Shown: one piece after another, positions 1 to 9,344 of the stretch | Layout: each line of letters starts with the position of its first letter | Numbering within the stretch: the first letter of the stretch is position 1 | From: Euprymna scolopes | Lineage: Eukaryota; Mollusca; Cephalopoda; Sepiida; Sepiolidae | Assembly (NCBI GenBank): GCA_024364805.1 | Contig: CM044489.1 | Coordinates: 100,312,672 to 100,333,062, forward strand | Reading direction: 5' to 3' | Length of the DNA: 20,391 bases | Made by a program: the position numbers and the translations under genes | Notes under the pieces: model-generated | Told to the model about the DNA's origin: nothing | Seen by the model: only the letters and a program-made list of their open reading frames with translations | The model's database searches: none

Positions 1-25
1 ATATATATATATATATATATATATA
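1..25. repeat. (AT)n dinucleotide microsatellite
   Basis: Uninterrupted AT alternation from the first base. It is cut by the window edge, so its true length is unknown. Confidence 0.95.
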
Positions 26-782
26 CTTATCACTCAAACAGAATTTTTCGCACAAAATGGCGCATAATCATATATCTTATTATTGCAGAAAGGCAAAGAA
101 AATTTCTCCGAACAAAACTTCCATGAATTTTGTTATTTTCTCTGAGATTAAATGCAAATTGCCAAAGTAATAAAAGTTAATTCACATGCGTCCTATTCTG
201 GAAAAATAAAGAAAAGGAAACCGAGTCGAAGTCAATGTTAAAATTTATGAAGCCGAAAAACTGAAGCCTTTCCAAATCACCTCATTTTCTGCACGGAAAA
301 TTCTTGGACACTTTTTCGTTCAATGGATCAAGCAATAAAAGCAGTTTCCTTGACAGCCCAGATTCGCCGTCTATTCAATGAATAATTCGTTCTGCTTCTT
401 TTTAAGTCGATAGCATCAGTTGCAAGTCATTCGATCTTTTTAGATCCGTCTTCAGATTTATGTGACTGCATGCTGGTACGTGACGGTTAAGTTTCTTTCC
501 AATGACGTTTCACAAATGGAACACATTATCACGAGTTTCTTCTCTGTTGGATATTACATGGCCGTCATCAAAGTTAATCTATAACAAATACTTGTTATTA
601 ACCTTTCTCATAAGCAATCAAAATGTGTTCATTCCAGTAATTTTAAATCTTCTCATAATATTCTTTATCGTTAAACCGAAAATCAAGGTATCATTATTAC
701 CCTATACTAGATGTTGTGTGTTGGTAATATGGTTAACACGGTACAAGCTTGAACCAACTTGCTTGTGTTCAAGTTAGTGCAG
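26..782. other. AT-rich DNA without a recognisable gene
   Basis: A 91-codon open frame at 502-777 has no family resemblance and AT-rich, low-complexity composition, so I treat it as chance. The only structured item is a weak hammerhead-like motif on the minus strand at about 427-455, listed separately. The last 30 bases before 783 are moderately pyrimidine-rich and end in gtgcag, which fits a 3' splice site for the candidate exon that follows. Confidence 0.6.
427..455 (-). other. Weak hammerhead-like hairpin motif
   Basis: Read on the minus strand, CTGAAGA (455-449) is followed by CG, then GATC, a TAAAAA loop, GATC and GAAT. This is the CTGANGA-stem-GAAA layout seen better elsewhere in the window (13730, 14722, 4635). 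Here the final core base is T instead of A, and no stem I is evident. It may be the worn end of a Penelope-like retroelement, but no coding remains are visible nearby. Confidence 0.3.
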
Positions 783-1013
783 AGAGGTCAAAAGGTTAAC
801 ACTTTCACACTTCAAACTCGTTGACTTCGGTTCCAAACGCGTGCACTTGCGTGATGGCAGGTGTTACGAAGCAGATAAGTGCATGCTGAGTGCAGGTTGT
901 GTTGACGGGATTTGCCATCTCACACCATACCTTAAAGACGCACAGTCAGTTAGGGAGTTCTTTAGTCAGACTAAAATCAGAGTTGGTCAAAACGGGAGAT
1001 TCTTGCATTCAAG
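783..1013 (+). CDS. Candidate internal exon of an unrecognised, cysteine-containing host protein
   Basis: The plus-strand frame is open from 778 (after TAG at 775-777) to the end of the segment. It ends at AAG|GTGAGT (1011-1019), a near-ideal 5' splice site; the frame hits TGA just inside the presumed intron. A plausible acceptor, gtgcag, ends at 782. With these borders the exon is 231 nt, exactly 77 codons, and phase 2 at both ends. Base composition is clearly more GC-rich than the flanks. The peptide includes VHLRDGRCYEADKCMLSAGC, then VDGICHLTPYLKDAQSV and a basic tail QNGRFLHSR. Four cysteines fall close together (C-x5-C-x5-C-x4-C), suggesting an extracellular disulfide-bonded segment. 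I do not recognise the family. It could also be a fragment of an unknown mobile element or chance. If real, the host gene lies on the plus strand and much of the window would be its intron. Confidence 0.45.
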
Positions 1014-1019
1014 GTGAGT
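1014..1019 (+). promoter_or_regulatory. Candidate 5' splice site (GTGAGT)
   Basis: GTGAGT directly follows CATTCAAG, giving AAG|GTGAGT, which matches the metazoan U1 consensus. It is the donor that would close the candidate exon at 1013. A single hexamer can occur by chance; its coincidence with the end of an open, GC-richer frame is the support. Confidence 0.45.
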
Positions 1020-1398
1020 AAACGAAAAAGAATATCTGAACCGATTCAGCGATTAAGAGACCCTCCCGTGAATTAGGAAACCCCTGAATAAAGGCTGCCT
1101 CCAACATGATAACATACGCCGTGTTTTTAGACTTTGATTTGATTTTCAGATTGAAGGCAACCGTCGGAGGTACGTGTCTTATAGACGGTATGTATGTGAC
1201 ACACACATTCATGATTGTATACACACACATTGATTATACACGCCATATTATACAGACCAACAAATACAAAATATTCACACAGGTACACAGCACATAGTTT
1301 ATCCCAATTCATCATTTTCATCTGCCCAATTTTAGTTTGCATTGTTAACTGTCCTATTCAGTGAGCAATTGCAATGAGTTAATGGGACAACGTGTGTG
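1020..1398. other. No gene seen
   Basis: AT-rich DNA with short TG/CA-rich patches (about 1190-1230). Small overlapping open frames on both strands (1009-1342) show no domain or codon bias and are taken as chance. Confidence 0.6.
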
Positions 1399-1458
1399 TT
1401 TTTTTTACACAGTCATCACCACTTATCAAGGCCCGGAAGCCACTCAGGGATAAGGGTG
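1399..1458 (-). mobile_element. Very short LINE 3' tail (or a SINE sharing that tail)
   Basis: A poly-T run (1399-1406) is followed by acacagt-atcaccactta and a GC-richer block ending ggataaggg. This is nearly identical to the 3' end of the LINE at 9229-9300, in the same orientation (poly-A on the minus strand). Similarity stops right after ggataaggg, so only about 60 bp of the element is present: either an extreme 5' truncation or a SINE borrowing the LINE tail. The CTTATC/GATAAG terminal hairpin is retained. Confidence 0.75.
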
Positions 1459-2756
1459 TGCAACTTTTTTTGCTGGGCGAATATTTTATATTCTGAATTT
1501 AACAGGGAAAATGACGATGATCCAAAACTTGTTTAATTTATATAGATAATCATTCTTATATAGATTATTTGCCGAGAACAAACGTTAGAGATTAAATTTA
1601 CCAAACATGGTATTTAAGATAATATGATGTAAAAAACTGTAAAACACGTTGGTATTTAAGTAAGAATACAAACAATGTACTAATACATTATGGAAGACAT
1701 ACGTTTGGTATCAGAATTTAAAAATATCTAAAAAAAAAAAAAAAAGAAAGAAAATCAATCGAAGAATGTCTACTCGATTAAATGTCTAAATAAAATATTA
1801 TCAGATGATCTGGTGAAAAAATGGTCACCATTGAACACAATAGACAATAGTAGGCAAAACTGTTGTAAGGTTTGAAATGTCTATTAGAATATTTGAAAAT
1901 CAATATTCTAGCAGATATTCATTTTTTTACCAACTTAACATTTTTTCCTTCTTTAGTTGTGGCCATTTTTTTACCAGATTTATTTTATAATATTTTACTA
2001 ATTTATACCTTCCCCTCGGTGGACGATATTACAATACTTGGCTATCTCACTTTCCGCTTTTACTTAGTTTTGCCGCTTTATAGTACGAATAAAAATATTT
2101 GTGAAATTTCGTGGATTTATAAAGGATTTAGTTTTTGCCTGGGAGTGAAAGAAACTGCACTGCATATATTTATGTGTTTTTATTGGCAAAAAAAAACAAG
2201 AAAGTTTGTTTCTAAGAAAAAATTGATTAAATTTTAACGAACGCCGAATAACTATCATGTATAAGTTTTGCAGATTATTAAAGGATGTTACTTAATTTGG
2301 AAACTTATGTTTTAATATCATTATTACATGTTTATTTCTTTGCATTTATGAAACGCATTATTTTTTGGGGGGGGTCCTTTAAACTCACGTGAGATTCAAA
2401 CTCGAATATTCCTTTTTGTCAATCAATGTTTCTTTCTTTTTTTTTCGTTTGTTTATGAACAAATCCCATAACTTTTAATAGCATATAGAGTAATTAAATT
2501 TAATAGATTAATTAAATTCTAAATATTAACCGTGCAAATGTTATCGACTTTTAATTAGTTTTGTTTTATTTTTATTAATCCTAAGCAAGGAATGTTGCAT
2601 TTGACACTGAAAAAAAAATAGAGTAGAAATCTTTCCTGAATAAATGGTCCTCAAGAGTGAAGGAGCGTAATATTATTTTTTCTTCAATTAGTTGGCGAAT
2701 TAACTCGAAGGTGCACCGAGACTGAGAACATTTCATAAAAGTACATGTAATCACAT
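1459..2756. other. AT-rich DNA, no gene recognised
   Basis: It contains an A-run near 1730-1745, a G-run near 2366-2372 and AT palindromic patches around 2490-2520. A 121-codon open frame at 1872-2237 is rich in F, I, L and K, as expected of AT-rich noncoding DNA. It resembles no family known to me and lacks a convincing domain, so I did not call it a gene. Confidence 0.6.
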
Positions 2757-2832
2757 GTGATGGCACAGTGGTTGGAGATAGGTAAATAGTGTGGGACCTA
2801 TATTATTTGAGACTCAGTTTTGAACCCTATCT
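2757..2832 (+). mobile_element. tRNA-derived SINE-like fragment
   Basis: TGGCACAGTGG near 2761 matches the RNA polymerase III box A pattern TRGYNNARNNG. About 45 bp later GTTTTGAACCC (near 2818) matches box B (GGTTCRANNCC) at 8 of 11 positions. Order and spacing are those of a tRNA-related SINE head. No clear tail or target duplication could be fixed. The box B changes suggest an old, inactive copy. Confidence 0.5.
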
Positions 2833-2995
2833 AATTGAGAGAGAGACTAGTGGAAGATGCGCCAACCTAGACGTGCCAACAATACATCATGTATGGGTGA
2901 ATGATGGCTTTATAGCGATATATGATACTGACAGGTGTGAATAGTTTTCTAGCCCGGTAACGAGAGTCCGCATTCTTTGCCGCAATCTTATTATA

Positions 2996-3040
2996 CGAGG
3001 TTCCTTAAAGTAAGTTTCCAAACATTTTCGTATGCGCACT
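2996..3040 (+). repeat. Left terminal inverted repeat of mariner 2996-3877
   Basis: It pairs with 3835-3877. The best-kept core is TAAGTTTCCAAA, followed by TTTTCGTA on this side and TTTTTGTA on the other. The terminal CGAGG is identical at both ends and abuts TA. Confidence 0.88.
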
Positions 3041-3066
3041 TTTATCGATAGTAAATGCATGAAACT

Positions 3067-3743
3067 CTAGTCCCCTTCAAAATAATCTCCTCCGATTGCA
3101 ATGAACTTGTTTTGGTGCTCCCACAACTTCTAAAAGGCCCCGCGGAAGTCCTCTTGTATTTCTTCTCTTGAATTGTCCTATAACGACAGCCTCTAAGGTT
3201 TTCCTTGAGCTTATGGAGTAACAAAAAATCACAGGAAGCACGGTCTGGACTATAAGGAGCGTGAAGAACTGTATTGATGTCCATTGTCTGTGATAAGGAT
3301 AACATATTCTTGGGACAATTTTCCAGCAAATCTTTTGCATCTTAAGTTCCTCGCGAATAATTTTGTGTACAGTTCCCACACTGACATCAAACTATGCACT
3401 TATTGTCTCTATATACACAAGGCGGTCTTATCTATGAAATTCTTTATTTAGCCAATCAACTCCTTTACCCTCCCATACCTCTCTTCGTCTCTCACAGACT
3501 CTCTGTCTTCCTTGAATCTCTTATGCCACACAAAACCTGATGGTCGATCCATGCAAGATGGTCTAAAAGCAGTTTGAAGCATTCCATACGTTTCTATAGC
3601 ATGTTTTCCAAATTTAAGACATAATTTTATTGCATATCGTTCTTCTAAAGTATTCTTGTGTCCAGATTGTATTTTTGAAATTCACCAGCTATGACAATCA
3701 GGCTTTAGTAGAGTGTATTCCAATTCATTCTTCAGTTATCCAT
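3067..3743 (-). pseudogene. Mariner transposase pseudogene lacking its catalytic core
   Basis: On the minus strand the N-terminal HTH region is readable as LEERYAIKLCLKFGKHAIET and then RPSGFVWHKRFKEDRES. Next come GTVHKIIREELKMQKIC and KIVPRI, the second HTH/linker. The frame then jumps directly to a C-terminal part with YSPDRASCDF and LKENLRGCRYRTIQE, ending GGDYFEGD and a stop at 3067-3069. The block that normally carries the first two catalytic aspartates of the DD34D triad is absent; only the region of the third (CDF) remains. Several frameshifts and stops separate the pieces, so no functional protein is possible. Confidence 0.85.
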
Positions 3744-3834
3744 TTTAACCTGAAATGATAAAAAATTAGTCAGTCACCTTATAAGATGTATAGCAATAAC
3801 ATACTAAATTTTCAAGAGTCTATGACAATTTTAT

Positions 3835-3877
3835 ATGCGTGTACAAAAAGATTTGGAAACTTATTGAGGGCACCTCG
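3835..3877 (-). repeat. Right terminal inverted repeat of mariner 2996-3877
   Basis: Reverse complement of the left end with about ten mismatches; it ends in CCTCG followed by TA. Confidence 0.88.
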
Positions 3878-3879
3878 TA

Positions 3880-4530
3880 TTTCTCGCCGATGAATCTAGA
3901 TGAATGGTTTATACAAGTCGTGCGTCATGTAAAACACAAAAGTTAAATGAACTCATTTAGTCATCGTCAAAAATAAATGCTCATATCGTTATTTTTCATT
4001 ACTGAATTACATTTATTAATTAGGTTTAGCGCTGCGTTTTAACTTGAAATAATTCAATCAAATTCGTGTAAAGAGATGATTGTCCTCTAATTTAATATAA
4101 ATAGTGATGTGTTCTATAAATTGTCGACAATATTCATTGTCCTTTTCTGATGAAATTATTAATGTTATTTTTATGTTAGGCTACATTAATGTATTTGACA
4201 CCCGGGAAAACAGAATTGAATTACGACAGTGGATTCGTTTTTTGGGTTTTTTTTTTTTTTTGTCTTCTTTGTCGTAATTATTCGACTTCACATAAATTGT
4301 CCCAACTTTATTTCTATTTGTAATTTGCATCATTATGAAATACAGTTTGCTCTGATGACGTGTTAATGTGGTCTTTATTTTACTCAAAAGTGTCTTTATC
4401 TTCATGACGTCTTCGAATAAATAGATAACCGCTCGGGTGAGGAACCGCAGTACAAAGTTGTTGTACTTAAATTAAAAGAGTGGTATTATTTAATTATTGG
4501 AATTTTTTTTTTTTTTTAGTTATTTTCATA
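3880..4530. other. No gene seen; small inverted repeat and T-runs
   Basis: AT-rich sequence. A 9-bp inverted repeat (aattacgac near 4216, gtcgtaatt near 4270) flanks a T-run. A second T-run lies at about 4502-4517, just left of the palindrome. A stretch near 4468 (attaaaagagtgg) resembles one right of the palindrome near 4718. Confidence 0.5.
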
Positions 4531-4734
4531 TTTTATTTCTTTATTTATTTGCGGACAATTATTCTTATCTTTATAGTTGTTGTTTCACGACGTTCCGACC
4601 AACCATTTCTCTGACCTTCGTCGCGGTTAACCACCTGATTAAGGCCAGAGGAATAGTTGGCCGAAACCTCGTAAAACAACAACTATAAAGATGAGAGTAA
4701 TAGTCCGCAAATAATTAAATAAAAGAGTGATGTA
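4531..4734. repeat. ~200-bp near-perfect palindrome (foldback element)
   Basis: The two arms (about 4531-4628 and 4629-4734) meet at GGTTAACC with no spacer. Matched blocks in order outward are: accacctgat / atcaggtggt-like, ctgaccttc / aggccagag, TTTATAGTTGTTGTTT / AAACAACAACTATAAA, and ATTTGCGGAC / GTCCGCAAAT. Each arm carries a CTGANGA-stem-GAAAC motif in opposite orientation. Flanks share an attaaaagagtgg-like direct repeat and a poly-T lies at the left, so it may be a retroposed element with a target duplication. No coding potential is evident. Confidence 0.8.
4635..4673 (+). other. Hammerhead-like core in the palindrome's right arm
   Basis: CTGATTA (4635-4641; consensus CTGANGA), then AGGCC, a 12-nt loop, GGCC, GAAAC, CTC, GTA. 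GGCC/GGCC form stem II. A minimal stem III AC-CUC-GU would be followed by A, a permitted cleavage-site base. One core base (G8 position) is T, so self-cleavage is unlikely as written. Small type I hammerheads of this build are known from Penelope-like elements. Confidence 0.4.
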
Positions 4735-4796
4735 ATTAAGAAGAAAAAGAAGAACAACAAACACAACAACAACAACGATAAGAAGAAAATAAACAA
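4735..4796 (+). repeat. Compound AAG/AAC trinucleotide tract
   Basis: An imperfect run of aag, aac and aat-like triplets lies between the palindrome and the LINE fragment. It resembles the compound tail at 13157-13210. Confidence 0.8.
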
Positions 4797-5094
4797 GACC
4801 AATCATTACTTATCAAAACCCGAAGGCCACTCGAGGATAAGTTTTCATGGATATGCATTAGTCAATGTGATTATAACGTTTTTAACATAGGTAGTGGAAT
4901 TTTGTAAGTTGGATTACATAGGAGAGGGCGGTTCATCAAGAACTTGTTTACGTTGGACTTGAAGACAATCGGATTGTAGTCAGCTGGAAAGCAGGACAAC
5001 ATAAGAGAGTACCACAGGCGTGTAGTTCTAATAAAGAAGCTTTGATCATGGAATCTACGTTTTCGAATAGGAACAGATAAAGAGTGTGGAAAAT
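4797..5094 (-). mobile_element. LINE 3' fragment (jockey/CR1-like), 5' truncated
   Basis: On the minus strand this encodes the reverse transcriptase C-terminus: FPHSLSVPIRKRRFHDQSFF, then FPADYNPIVFKSNVNKFLMN and RPL. This aligns closely with residues near the end of the LINE at 9345-10263. The terminal hairpin with CTTATC/GATAAG is at 4809-4841. The copy keeps only about the last 300 bp and has no clear poly-A. Its 5' break lies exactly where the 25-bp minisatellite begins, at GGAAAATTTTGTGA, where the LINE itself reads GGAAATTTTTCACA. Confidence 0.85.
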
Positions 5095-6112
5095 TTTGTG
5101 ATATGTTTGCATATAAAATTCTATGACATATTAGCATATAACATTTTGTGACATGTTAGCATATAAAATTTTGTGACATGCTAACGTTAAGATTTTGTGA
5201 CATGTTAACATAAAATTTTTTGACAAAAATGTATAACAAATTTTGTGACATATTAGCATATAAAATTCTGTGGCATATTAGCATATAAAATTTTGTGACA
5301 TGTTAAAATATAAACTTCTATGAACTGTTAGCATATAAAATTTTGTGACATGATAGCATATAAAATTTTGTAACATGTAAGCCTATCAAATTTTTGTGCG
5401 ATATTTACTTATAAAATTCTGTTATATATTAGCATATAAAAATTTGTGAAATGTTAGCATATAAAATCCTGTGACATATTAGCATATAAAATTTCGTGAC
5501 ATGTTGGCATATAAAATTTTAAGACATGTTAAGATATAAAATTTTGTGACATGTTAACATTAAAAAAATTGTGACATGTTAGCGTATAAAATTTTGTGAC
5601 ACGTTAACATATCAAATTTTCTGATATGTTAACATAAAACATTCTGTGAACTGTTAGCTTATAAATATAAAAAATATAAAATGCTGTGACATGTTAGCAT
5701 ATAAAATTATGTGACATGTCTGCATCTAAAATATCTTGACATGTTATTATACAAAATTTTGTGACATCTTAGCATATAAAATTTTGTTACAGATTACCAT
5801 ATAAAATTTTGTGATATATTTACCTATAAATGTTCTGACATGTTAGCATATAAAATTTGGTGACATGATAGCATATAAAATTTTGTGACATATTAGCCTA
5901 TTAAATTCTGTGACATATTAACATAAATTTTTGTGACATGTTAACATATAAACGTCTGTGTACTGTTAGCATATGAGATTTTGTAACATATTAGCATATA
6001 AAATTTTGTGACATGTTTACATATAAAATTCTGTAACATATTAGCATATAAAATTTTGTGACATGTTAACATATAAAATTTTATGATGTATTAGCATTTG
6101 TGACATGATAGC

Positions 6113-6387
6113 TGTTGTGGTGGCACACATTCATTTGCATATGTGGATAGTAATTACACATAAATAGGAAGACTCAGTTAGTCTGAGTGTGTGTTCATCA
6201 GAAGCCACCGAAGGCCGCCGAGAGCAGATATGTTTCTCCAGCAAAGACTCTCTTATTTGACACCATTATGTAAATATCCTGTAAATATACCTTTTCCTAA
6301 TACACTTCTTATTTGATCCACCTTTGTTTGTTGAGTCGTCATTTGTATTGCTGTCTACGTTACTTGTTTCAACCTGCAAACTTAACA
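6113..6387. mobile_element. Solo LTR of an LTR retrotransposon, inserted in the minisatellite
   Basis: A 275-bp non-repetitive block begins TGTTGTGG and ends TTAACA, the TG...CA ends of an LTR. It is flanked by atagc (6108-6112) and atacc (6388-6392), a 5-bp target duplication with one mismatch; rejoining them restores a normal monomer. A TATA-like acataaatagg lies near 6158 and a small hairpin CTCAG/CTGAG near 6173-6187. No internal region or second LTR is present, so it is a recombination remnant. The family is uncertain; Ty3/Gypsy-like is my guess from size and ends. It is younger than the surrounding array. Confidence 0.8.
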
Positions 6388-8940
6388 ATACCATATAAAA
6401 TTTTGTGTCATATTAACAGATAAAATATTTTGACATATTAGCATATGAAATTTTGTGGCATATTAAGCATAAACGTCTTTGTGACATGTTGGCATATAAA
6501 ATTCTGTGATATATAAGCATATAAAGTTTTGTGACATGTTATCATATGAGATTTTGTGACCTGTTAAGATGTAAAATTTTGTGAACTGTTAGCATATAAA
6601 CTGTTTTGAAGTGTAAGCATAAAAAATTTTGTAATATGGTCGCATATAAAATTTTGTGACATATCAGTATATAAAATATTGTGACATGTTAGCGTATAAA
6701 CTTTCGTGACATATTAGTATAAAAATTTTGTGACATGTTAGCATATACATTTTGTGACATGTTGCATATAAAGTTTTGTGGCATGTTAATGTATAAAATT
6801 CTGTGAAGTGTTCGCATATAAAATTTTGTGACATATTAGCTTTTAAAATTATGTGATGTAAGCATATAAAATTTTGTGACATGTTAGCATATAAAGTTTT
6901 TTTACGTGATAGCGTGTAAATCTTTGTGACATGTTACCATATAAAGTTTTGTGACATTTTAACATATTACATTTTGTGACAGATTAGCGTATTAAATTTT
7001 GGGACATATTAGGATATTAAATTGTGTTTCATGTAAGCACATAAAATTTATGACATGTTAAAATATAAAATTCTGTGAACTGTTAGCATATAAACATTTG
7101 TGACATAATAGCATATATAATTTTTTGACATGTTAACATATTAGATTTTGAGACATATTAAAATATAAAATTTTGTGACATGTTAACTTATATAATTCTG
7201 TGAACTAGATGCATATAAAATTTTCTGACATATTAGCATATACAATTTTGTGACATGTTAGCCTATAAAATTTTGAGAAATATTAGCATATAGAATTTTG
7301 TGACATATAAGCGTATAAATTGTGTTACATGTTAGCATATAAAATTCTATGACCTCTTACTATATAACATTTTGTGACATGTTAGCGAATAAATTTTGTG
7401 ACATATTACCATATGAAATTTTGTGACATGTAAGCATATAAATTGTGTGACATGTTAGGATATAAAATTTTGTGAGATAGCATAAAAATTGTGTGATATT
7501 TTAGTATATAAAATTCTGTGACATGCTAACGTATAAAATTCTGTTAACTGTTAACATATAAAATTTTGTGACATATTAGCATATAAATGTTGGTGACATC
7601 TTAGCATATAAGATTCTGTGACATGTTAGCATAAAAATCTTTTTACATATTAGCATCTAAAGTTAGTGACGTGTTATAATATAAATTTTTGTCACATTTA
7701 ACATCAAATATTTAGTGACATGTTAGCATCTAAAATTTTGTGACATGTTAGCATCTAAAATTTTGTGACATTATAGCATATAAAATTTTGTGACATGTTA
7801 GCATATAAAATTCTGTGACATGATAGATATAGAATTTTGTGACATGTTAGCACATAAAATTCTCTAAAATCTTAGTGTACATTCTGTGGCATATTAGCGT
7901 ATAAAATTGTGTGACACATTTGCTTATAAAATGTTCTGACATGTAAGTACCTGAAATTTTCTGACATGGTAGCATATAATATTTTGTGACATATTAGCAT
8001 ATGAAATTTTGTGACCTGTAAGGATATATAATTTTTTTTTTATGTTAGCGTATAAAATTCTGTGATATATTAGCATATGAATTTTTAGACATGTTAGCAT
8101 AAAAAATTGTCTGACATATAAGCATATAAAATTTTGTGACATGTAAACATTAAATTTTGTGACATATTCGCGTATGAAATTTTGTCACATGTTAGGATAT
8201 AAAATTTTGTTTCATGTTGGCACATAAGATTTTCTGACATGTTAACATAAAAAATTCTGTGAACCGTAAGCATATAAAATTTTATGACATATTAGAATAT
8301 CAAAGTTTGTTACAAGTTAGCGTATAAACTTTTGTGACATGTTAACATATAAAATTCTGTGACATATTAGCGTATAATATTTTGTGACATATTTGCTTAT
8401 ACAATTCTGTGACATATTAGTGTATAAAACTTTGTGATATTTTAGCGTATAAAATTTTGTGAAATGATAGCATATAAAATTTCGAGTCATATTAACATAA
8501 AAAATTTTTGTGAAATTTAAGTATATAAAATTTTGTGATTTATTAGCATATAAAATTTTGTGACGTGTTAGCATCTAAAAATCTGTGCACTGTTAGCATA
8601 TAAAATTTTGTGACGTGTTAGCATATAAAATTTTGTGCCATATTAGTATATAAAATTTTGTGACGTATTAGCGTATAAAATATTCTGACATGTTAGCGTA
8701 TGAAATTTTGTGACATATCAAAATATAAAATTTTGTGACATGTTAGCATATAACATTTTTTGACATTTTAGCGGATAAGATTTTTGTCATGTTAGCATAT
8801 AAAATTTTCTGACATGATAGCATATAAAATTTGGTGACATATTAGCATATAAAATTTGATGACATATTAGCATATGAAATTTTGTGACATATTAGCATAT
8901 AAAATTTGGTGACATGTTAGCATATAAAATTTTGTGACAT

Positions 8941-9190
8941 GTTTGCATCTAAAATTTTGTAACTTGATAGCATATAAAATTTTGTGACATATTAGCATAT
9001 TAAATTTTGTGACATATTAGCGTATGAATTTTTGTGACATGTTAGCATCTAAAATTTTGTGACATGTTTGCATCTAAAATTTTGTAACTTGATAGCATAT
9101 AAAATTTTGTGACATGTTAGCATATTAAATTTTGTGACATATTAGCGTATGAAATTTTGTGACATGTTAGCATCTAAAATTTTGTGACAT
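8941..9190. repeat. 125-bp higher-order tandem duplication (five monomers, two copies)
   Basis: The segment starting gtttgcatctaaaattttg at 8941 recurs at 9066 with the same order of variant monomers (catct, aacttgatag, catatta, cgtatga, catct). Only a few differences separate the copies. The period of 125 bp is exactly five 25-bp units. This marks recent unequal exchange or replication slippage within an older array. Confidence 0.9.
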
Positions 9191-9250
9191 GTTGGCATCT
9201 GAAATTTTGTGATGTTTTAACATATAAAATTTTTTTTTTTTTTTTTTTTT

Positions 9251-9300
9251 ACACAGTGATCACCACTTATCAAGGCCCGGAAGCCACTCAGGGATAAGGG
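9251..9300 (-). other. LINE 3'-terminal hairpin
   Basis: Just before the poly-A, CTTATC and GATAAG can pair around a 20-25 nt GC-rich loop. The same stem is kept in the copies at 1420-1455 and 4809-4841 although their loops differ. LINE reverse transcriptases commonly recognise a 3' stem-loop; that role here is inferred. Confidence 0.6.
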
Positions 9301-9344
9301 TTATTGCAAGTACATTACGTTAGTGAGGAGATTTGCTGAAATGT

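Larger units (their letters stand above)
2996..3877 (-). mobile_element. Mariner-like DNA transposon, internally deleted
   Basis: Both ends are preserved. The left end begins CGAGGTTCCTTAAAGTAAG and the right end, read in reverse, begins CGAGGTGCCCTCAATAAG. Both continue into GTTTCCAAA, giving inverted repeats of about 45 bp with roughly 75-80% identity. TA dinucleotides flank the element (2994-2995 and 3878-3879), the target duplication expected of Tc1/mariner. At 882 bp it is about 400 bp shorter than a typical mariner, because the middle of the transposase is gone. It cannot move itself, but its ends could in principle have been used in trans. Confidence 0.9.
5095..9228. repeat. 25-bp minisatellite array, left block
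   Basis: Head-to-tail monomers of consensus AAAATTTTGTGACATG plus TTAGCATAT. About 155 monomers remain after removing the LTR at 6113-6387. Monomers diverge by point changes and 1-2 bp indels. Open frames of 70-120 codons on the minus strand (for example CHKILYANMSQNFIC repeats) are by-products of the unit, because three 25-bp units give a 25-residue period. I do not treat them as genes. The array begins at the break of the LINE fragment and is interrupted on the right by another LINE insertion. Confidence 0.97.

Noticed and set aside
1872-2237. 121-codon open frame, hydrophobic
   Set aside because: Composition follows the local AT richness; no motif, no splice or promoter support, no recognised family.
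5095-9228. CRISPR-like array
   Set aside because: No constant repeat alternating with unique spacers; the whole 25-bp unit is repeated head to tail, and context is eukaryotic.
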